This document shows, one piece after another, positions 1 through 4,048 of a DNA stretch of 6,530 nt. Below the pieces are notes generated by a model. It was not told the DNA's origin. It saw only the letters and a program-made list of their open reading frames with translations, and searched no databases. Within the stretch, counting starts at the first letter, position 1. Each line of letters begins with the position of its first letter. The translations under genes and the position numbers were made by a program. Origin of the DNA: Planctomycetaceae bacterium (GTDB lineage Bacteria > Planctomycetota > Planctomycetia > Pirellulales > Thermoguttaceae); the NCBI GenBank assembly GCA_031283825.1, contig JAITAZ010000530.1:1-6530 (forward strand). The letters run 5' to 3'.

Positions 1-139
1 GATCACTCCGTCTGGGAAAAAAACAAAAAATTGTAACTGCGGACAACAAAAAAAATCAAAAAAATCGCCCTAACTAAAATATCTACCCCCCGTTACAATA
101 AAATTCCCCGCCCAAAACATGTGGAACATCCGTTGTAAG
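1..139. other. A-rich stretch beyond the Rhs-like remnant, no identifiable gene
   Basis: This stretch has several A runs (seven or more A's) on the plus strand. I see no convincing coding sequence here. On the minus strand the Rhs-like reading stays plausible down to about position 140 (SYTYNG). It then runs into a short, unrelated Cys-containing tail and a stop at 93-95. The other two minus frames also close within about 20 codons and show no YD-type repeats. No hairpin followed by a T run is clear enough to call a terminator. It may be decayed gene sequence or a deletion junction. Confidence 0.5.
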
Positions 140-456
140 TATAAGAAACAAATTTACCGTCAGATTCTGTTACCGATAAAATTCGTCCGCGTTTATCGAA
201 TTTACGAATTTTTTGATCTTTATCAATCAACGTAAAACCGCGTTCCCAATCTCCCGCGAGTTGGTAATCGCTTGTATCGTAAGTTTGCGGGGCAATCCAT
301 TTTTTTGTTTTTTTGTCTTTTTTGAACTTGTGCATCCCTTGATGAAGATACAAAACGTCGTCTCCATCGGCTTGCAATTTTGGCGTTAATCCGAAAACCC
401 ATCCAGTCGATAACGGACTCGTTTGCGAGTTAAAAAATCCCTGCCGACCCATTATA
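93..456 (-). pseudogene. Rhs/YD-repeat-like protein, 3' fragment beyond the IS
   Basis: This is the downstream piece of the gene whose 5' part lies at 1909-2965. From the target site the reading begins IMGRQGFFNSQTSPLSTGW. It continues through a Lys-rich segment (HKFKKDKKTKKW) and ends with TLIDKDQKIRKFDKRGR followed by ILSVTESDGKFVSYTYNG. The last part is the typical grammar of Rhs/YD-repeat proteins: a G-R-hydrophobic stretch, then DG, then YTYN. An array of such repeats would be expected to follow, but only about one unit is present before the frame degrades near 140 and stops at 93. The open frame extends upstream to an ATG at 516-518, but those first residues (MTSAATVSLALG and on) are encoded by the IS end and are not part of the old protein. 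I infer that the fragment is no longer expressed as a functional protein. The Rhs assignment is moderately sure; the repeat region needed to confirm it is missing. Confidence 0.7.
450..456. repeat. Target-site duplication, left copy (CATTATA)
   Basis: These seven bases abut the outer end of the left terminal inverted repeat and recur directly after the right one at 1909-1915. The identity can be stretched to nine bases (CCCATTATA at 448-456 and 1907-1915), but the extra two then overlap the right inverted repeat, so seven is the symmetrical reading. Keeping one copy and removing the rest rejoins the interrupted gene in frame. Confidence 0.9.
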
Positions 457-484
457 GGTTGAGTGCAAGCGAAATTGTCGCACC
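457..484 (+). repeat. Left terminal inverted repeat (28 bp)
   Basis: It begins GGTTGAGTGCAAGCG and ends TTGTCGCACC. It is the exact reverse complement of 1881-1908. Its inner 21 bases (464-484) are repeated in direct orientation at 489-509 with two mismatches, which suggests paired transposase binding sites at this end. Confidence 0.93.
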
Positions 485-488
485 CAAG

Positions 489-509
489 TGCAAGCGAAAC
501 TGTCGCAGC
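489..509 (+). repeat. Subterminal direct copy of the IS end motif
   Basis: This 21-base copy matches 464-484 at 19 of 21 positions (TGCAAGCGAAAC, then TGTCGCAGC). The two copies start 25 bases apart, about two and a half helical turns. As an inference, it is a second transposase-binding site, or an operator that lets the transposase repress its own promoter just downstream. Confidence 0.75.
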
Positions 510-623
510 TGATGTCATAGTTTGAATAATTTTTTACAATATTTTTTGATTGAGTTCTATGAACTTTAACCATTAACCCATATTTAACTATGAAAGAAAA
601 AAAACGTAAGTCGCGAATTATTA

Positions 624-1784
624 TTGCGACAAAAGATTGTTCAAGCGGTTCGACGTGGACAATCGCGTCGTGCTGTTGCGCGTCGATTTAACGTAAGCGA
701 GAGATTTGTTCGTTACTGGTATCAACGAGCTGGTAATAAGCGGATTGATCGAGTTAAGTTGACAGATCGTCGAACAACTCGTCTTGCTACTCACAATCGT
801 ACAGGACCAGAAATTGAACGTTGTGTGATTGGCTTACGAAAGTATCTCAAAGCTAAAAGTGCTTTGGGCGAGTACGGGGCAAAAGCAATTTATCGCGAGA
901 TGTCCGATAAGAATTGTCCTGTTATTCCGTCGTTGCGGACAATCAATTTAATACTAAAAAGGAATGGATGTCTTGATGGTAAAAGACGCGTTCCATACGA
1001 GCATCCTCCTTCTGGATGGTACTTGTCGGACGTTGCGAGCGGCGCGGCAGAATTGGATTCATTTGATTATGTCGAAGACTTGCGTCTTGAAGGCGTTAAT
1101 GGATTTGTGCATATATTCAATGGAATTTCGTTACATGGCGGACTAGCATGTTCGTTTCCGGTAGTTCAGATGACTACAGATAATACGATAAAATTCTTAT
1201 TGGAACATTGGCGTCAATTTGGTTTTCCGACTTACGCTCAATTTGACAATTCAACAATATTCACTGGTTCGCGACACCCCAATAGTATAGGCAAAGTGAT
1301 CCGTTTTTGTTTAGAGTTGAATGTTATACCGGTGTTTGCTCCTCCGCGAGAAACTGGGTTTCAAGCCAAGATTGAAAGGTACAACGGACTATGGCAAAAA
1401 GGCGTATGGGAACGATTTCATTTTAGAAATCATCAACATCTTACAGAGCAATCGCGACGTTATGTTGAAGCGTTCAATTATAAAAACAAAGATTCAATTC
1501 AATCGGCGCCAGACCGCTATGAAATACCGGAGAATTATATTTTTCGTTACGATAATTTGACAACAATTCCACCAGGCGAAAAAATAATTTTTATCAAACG
1601 AACCGACGATAAAGGATACGCTAATGTTTTAGGAAATGTCTGGGAGGTTGATAATCTGTGGACGAATCGGCTGACACGCGTAGAAATACTTCTTTCAAAA
1701 CGCATAGTCAATTTTTACAGATTACGAAGACGCGACCCGTCAGATCAATTATTACTTAAAACAAAAAAATATTCGTTACAATAA
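624..1784 (+). CDS. IS transposase, HTH plus DDE integrase core (386 aa)
   Basis: This enzyme would cut and join the IS ends during transposition. The N-terminal part is basic with a helix-turn-helix (about residues 10-32, QSRRAVARRFNVSERFVRYW), expected to bind the end repeats. The integrase-like core follows. The first acidic residue is D145 or D148 in ELDSFDYVED. The second is D208 in AQFDNSTIF and the third is E251 in AKIERYNGLWQ. The gap between the last two is 42 residues, longer than the 35 common in this superfamily. The C-terminus is basic (RLRRRDPSDQ). The only start available in this frame is TTG at 624, because an in-frame TGA lies at 591-593. An ATG at 590 sits one frame away and reaches this frame if one base of the A8 run at 597-604 is skipped. 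No Shine-Dalgarno sequence is visible. The frame is otherwise intact, so the element is probably active or recently was. Confidence 0.9.
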   Translation: MRQKIVQAVRRGQSRRAVARRFNVSERFVRYWYQRAGNKRIDRVKLTDRRTTRLATHNRTGPEIERCVIGLRKYLKAKSALGEYGAKAIYREMSDKNCPVIPSLRTINLILKRNGCLDGKRRVPYEHPPSGWYLSDVASGAAELDSFDYVEDLRLEGVNGFVHIFNGISLHGGLACSFPVVQMTTDNTIKFLLEHWRQFGFPTYAQFDNSTIFTGSRHPNSIGKVIRFCLELNVIPVFAPPRETGFQAKIERYNGLWQKGVWERFHFRNHQHLTEQSRRYVEAFNYKNKDSIQSAPDRYEIPENYIFRYDNLTTIPPGEKIIFIKRTDDKGYANVLGNVWEVDNLWTNRLTRVEILLSKRIVNFYRLRRRDPSDQLLLKTKKYSLQ

Positions 1785-1818
1785 ATAGAGTAGAAAAAAA
1801 TATACTATAAAAAAACAT

Positions 1819-1837
1819 ATTTATTGTAACAATAAAT
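1819..1837. repeat. Small perfect inverted repeat after the transposase gene
   Basis: ATTTATTG and CAATAAAT face each other around TAA, giving 8-base arms with a 3-base loop. It lies 35 bases past the transposase stop and just before the internal copy of the IS end motif. The stem is AT-only except for one pair, so it is weak as a terminator. It may be an accessory protein-binding site in the IS right end. Confidence 0.4.
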
Positions 1838-1901
1838 GCAAGCCATTTTGTCGCACCAAATGACAAAAAAAACTCACTTAGGTGCGACAATTTCGCTTGC
1901 A
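1837..1901. repeat. Internal end-motif copy facing the right inverted repeat (hairpin)
   Basis: The left arm 1837-1857 (TGCAAGCC, ATTT, TGTCGCACC) matches the IS end motif at 18 of 21 positions. It is in the left-end orientation. It therefore pairs with the right inverted repeat arm 1881-1901 around a 23-base spacer (1858-1880), with a strong TGTCGCACC/GGTGCGACA stem. It follows the transposase gene and could slow or end transcription leaving the IS. It could equally be a second transposase site at the right end, mirroring the doubled site at the left. Confidence 0.65.
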
Positions 1902-1908
1902 CTCAACC
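1881..1908 (-). repeat. Right terminal inverted repeat (28 bp)
   Basis: It is the exact reverse complement of 457-484, running GGTGCGACAA to GCACTCAACC on the plus strand. Read on the minus strand from the interrupted gene, its outer end supplies the codons GGT TGA, so the host gene stops immediately after ...SIDIMG. Confidence 0.93.
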
Positions 1909-1915
1909 CATTATA
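1909..1915. repeat. Target-site duplication, right copy (CATTATA)
   Basis: This is the direct copy of 450-456 lying against the right IS end. On the minus strand it encodes part of the Asp-Ile-Met that precedes the break. The same Ile-Met-Gly reading reappears at the other side of the IS. Confidence 0.9.
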
Positions 1916-2965
1916 TCAATACTTTCGGTAGAGCCATCGTCGTATTCTTTAATCAAATTCGCTTGCCAATTATATGCCCGTTTGAAGTTCCGGCAAGAAC
2001 AGCGGAACTGTAAAGCGATAAGATTTATTAGGTTGTGCGTCGGATGCATCGTAAACAATTCGTTTTGGTTCTTTGAAACGAATAGGTCCGTATTGAAGTA
2101 ATTCGACCGTGATAAATTTTGGCTTTTTTGTAACGATAATTTTTTTCTTGTCTGCGGTGCGGATAAATCGAACTCCATTTCCGAATTTATTGTCTTGTCT
2201 AAAATTTAGATCAATACCAAGTGCTGCCGATTCTTGATCGTCTATTATATAGTCGAGAGTCGCTTCGGCTTGACCTTGATTGTGCGTGAAATTCTGCTCG
2301 CGAATATTTGAATTAGTTGCGACAATCATCTCCCCTTGTCCGCCGAGTGCGCCATTAGATGAAGAACTTCCAACTGGACAAGTTGCACCGGGATTAGAGT
2401 CAGATAAACATTCATCACATTCGATTGCTTCGCAAATGTCCGTACAAGGTTTAGGCGTAACATCGGTCGGGTTGTAACTAATTGTAGTATTGGCACTAAT
2501 TGCGCCATTGTATGTGTGGGTAATAACATTATTTGCATCTCTAATCGTTGCCGTAACATTAGCATTAAATGTTATCTTAAATGGTTTAGATTCGGAAGAT
2601 TCGGGAGGTTTAGGCAACGTAATTTCATAACCCCATCTTGCAGTGTGAGATTTATTATCGTCGGAAATCTTCGTTTCCGAACCTCGCTGTGTCAATACTG
2701 GTAGATCACCAGTATCGTTGTCGTTTGCAAAGGCGACATTCGATGTTAGTGTCCACGTTGGTTCTCCAGCGGTCATTTCAGCATGAACTGCCGGGGCATC
2801 ACAATTACCGCTTACTGCTAGACAATAAACTTGAGCACCGTCATCGTTGACTTCCATCAATGTCGGCGTAACAGAAAACGTAAGATTCGTAAATTGATGC
2901 GGACAATTCTGACAATTATCAGCAAATAATAATTGTTGCGCAAAATATACCTTATTACCTCTCAT
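1909..2965 (-). pseudogene. Rhs/YD-type surface protein, 5' part, frameshifted and IS-interrupted
   Basis: The reading starts at ATG 2963-2965 (MRGNKVYFAQ), directly preceded in frame by TGA. A GGAGG lies at 2986-2990 on this strand, too far upstream to serve this start well. I see no signal peptide, so the original N-terminus may already be altered. Residues about 25-170 look like a beta-rich, Ig-like region (LTFSVTPTLMEV, WTLTSNVAF, GYEITLP). A Cys cluster follows at 174-196 (C174, C178, C183, C186, C196), then a Ser/Gly-rich stretch and a second beta-rich part (DKKKIIVTKKPKFITVEL). The frame ends at TAA 1970-1972 after FLPELQTGI. One extra G in the GGG at 1979-1977, or a two-base loss, explains this. 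In the next frame the text continues AYNWQANLIKEYDDGSTESIDIMG until the IS. That layout, followed by the fragment at 93-456, suits a wall-associated or secreted Rhs-like protein. The gene is dead in two ways within 75 bases. Confidence 0.75.
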
Positions 2966-3123
2966 TCATGTCCAGTCTTTTCAATCCTCCGCTTTGTATT
3001 CTGCGTCCCCCCTACACGCTGTTTTGAAAATAGTTATAATTTTATAGTAACATTCAAAGTAATCAGGTAAATTAAATTAGTGAGTCACGATAATAACTAT
3101 AACGAATAACATTTTTGTAAACG
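2966..3123 (+). promoter_or_regulatory. Upstream region of the SIR2 operon with candidate promoter
   Basis: This 158-nt gap lies between the divergent Rhs-like remnant and the SIR2 gene. A perfect TATAAT sits at 3035-3040 and a TATAGT at 3043-3048. A TTGAAA at 3024-3029 is too close to either for a standard sigma-70 promoter (5 and 13 bases), and the sequence 17 bases upstream of TATAAT is a poor -35. A 9-base palindrome, GTGAGTCAC, at 3080-3088 could be an operator. If transcription began just after TATAAT, the leader would be about 75-80 nt. No Shine-Dalgarno sequence precedes the ATG at 3124. These are weak, motif-level calls. Confidence 0.35.
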
Positions 3124-3999
3124 ATGAGTAATCAAATTCCGCAACAGTTTAACGAAATCGCTCTACACCTAGCTGAAGGACATGCGTCAGTAATGGTAGG
3201 TGCAGGATTTAGTCGAAATGCACAATATGTTGCCAATGCCAAAGTCAAATTTCTCTCATGGGAGGAACTTGGAATATTATTTTATAAACGGCTTCATGGT
3301 AAACAACCTGATCAGAATCAATTTTTCGATCCTATGAAAATAGCGGGGGATTTAGAAGCGGTAATTGGACGCCCAGGTTTAGAACAGCTGATGCGACAAT
3401 CTATTCCTGATCTACAAATTATTCCTTCCAAACTTCATGAAAACTTGATGACATTACCGTGGAACGATGTTTTTACAACAAATTATGATACGCTACTTGA
3501 GCGTGCCGCTGAAAATGTGATTTCACAACATTATGATATTGTTGTCAATCAGGAGGATTTGGTCTTTAGTACCCGACCAAGAATTATCAAGCTTCATGGA
3601 AGTTTTCCATCACACCGCCCTTTTATTATTACAGAAGAAGATTATCGTAGATATCCCATTGATTTCGCCCCTTTTGTCAACACCGTACAACAATCGCTAA
3701 TCGAAAATACGTTATGCCTAATAGGTTTTTCTGGTCGAGATCCCAATTTTCTTAAATGGATCGGTTGGATTCGCGATAATTTTGGAAATAATACTCCATT
3801 GATTTATATGATTGTGTATGAAGAAGATTTTTCTCCTGATGTTCAACGTCTTTTTTTGAAACGAAATATTGTTCCGGTGAATTTGACACCACTTGCTGGA
3901 AATCCCATATTTTATGAGAAAGCATTTAACAACTTTTTCGATTATCTTGAAAATAAGATTAATAAAGAAGATCCTTTTTCATGGCCTAATTGTGATTAA
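3124..3999 (+). CDS. Compact SIR2_2-family NADase-like protein, likely defence effector
   Basis: The protein (291 aa) is almost exactly one SIR2 domain. The N-terminal nucleotide-binding loop is V25-GAGFS (G26, G28, S30). The FTTNYDTLLERA segment (T118-A128) carries N120. RIIKLHGSF carries H158, and IGFSGRDPNF (200-209) forms the late NAD-pocket motif. N120 and H158 correspond to the Asn and His needed for NAD+ cleavage in defence SIR2 proteins such as ThsA and DSR2. The zinc-binding Cys module of deacetylase sirtuins is absent, so NAD+ hydrolysis is more likely than protein deacetylation. There is no signal peptide or membrane segment, so it should be cytosolic. It has no sensor domain of its own. 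Its neighbour, 49 nt downstream on the same strand, is a long helical protein that probably supplies recognition or control. The ATG at 3124 gives a full domain start about 25 residues before the glycine loop, as is usual. Family assignment is firm; the defence role is inferred from family and arrangement. Confidence 0.95.
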   Translation: MSNQIPQQFNEIALHLAEGHASVMVGAGFSRNAQYVANAKVKFLSWEELGILFYKRLHGKQPDQNQFFDPMKIAGDLEAVIGRPGLEQLMRQSIPDLQIIPSKLHENLMTLPWNDVFTTNYDTLLERAAENVISQHYDIVVNQEDLVFSTRPRIIKLHGSFPSHRPFIITEEDYRRYPIDFAPFVNTVQQSLIENTLCLIGFSGRDPNFLKWIGWIRDNFGNNTPLIYMIVYEEDFSPDVQRLFLKRNIVPVNLTPLAGNPIFYEKAFNNFFDYLENKINKEDPFSWPNCD

Positions 4000-4048
4000 A
4001 TTTTTATAGAAATTACTTTATCTTCTAAACATTTTTTTGTAATACAAT
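4000..4048 (+). promoter_or_regulatory. Short intergenic leader between the two operon genes
   Basis: This AT-rich 49-nt gap has no hairpin terminator, which supports co-transcription of the SIR2 gene and its partner. AACATTTTTTTGTAA at 4028-4042 closely resembles AACATTTTTGTAA at 3108-3120, which sits just upstream of the SIR2 start. Both genes lack a Shine-Dalgarno sequence, so this shared leader may matter for translation initiation, or it may just be AT-rich chance similarity. Confidence 0.4.

Larger units (their letters stand above)
457..1908 (+). mobile_element. Insertion sequence with DDE (rve-type) transposase, complete
   Basis: The element is about 1452 bp. It is bounded by perfect 28-bp inverted repeats (457-484 and 1881-1908) and flanked by a 7-bp direct duplication. 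It carries one transposase gene on the plus strand, opposite to the gene it interrupts. Identical ends and an intact target duplication suggest a fairly recent insertion. The transposase is of the integrase-core type, closest in style to IS481-like elements. However, the ends begin GG and carry repeated subterminal motifs, which I do not recognise from a named IS, so the family is left open. The insertion puts a TGA from its right end in frame with the interrupted gene, truncating it just after the target site. Confidence 0.93.

Noticed and set aside
1..92. T-rich minus-strand sequence as a rho-independent terminator
   Set aside because: T runs are present but no GC-rich hairpin directly precedes them.
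464..509. Direct repeats as the start of a CRISPR array
   Set aside because: Only two tandem copies with a 4-base gap exist, and they coincide with the IS end. They are subterminal transposon repeats.
457..518. Minus-strand N-terminus MTSAATVSLALG... read as a signal peptide of a small secreted protein
   Set aside because: These codons are made of the IS left end and its repeated motif. The host gene sequence begins only at 456.
964..1560. Short plus-strand frames inside the transposase gene
   Set aside because: They are out-of-frame readings of the transposase, which has a full HTH and DDE pattern in its own frame.
2280..2850. Plus-strand and alternate minus-frame small open frames
   Set aside because: They overlap the well-composed Rhs-like reading on the minus strand and show no domain-like features.
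3124..3999. SIR2 protein as a classical protein deacetylase (CobB-like)
   Set aside because: The zinc-binding Cys pairs of deacetylase sirtuins are missing. The motifs are of the SIR2_2 type found in NAD+-cleaving defence proteins.
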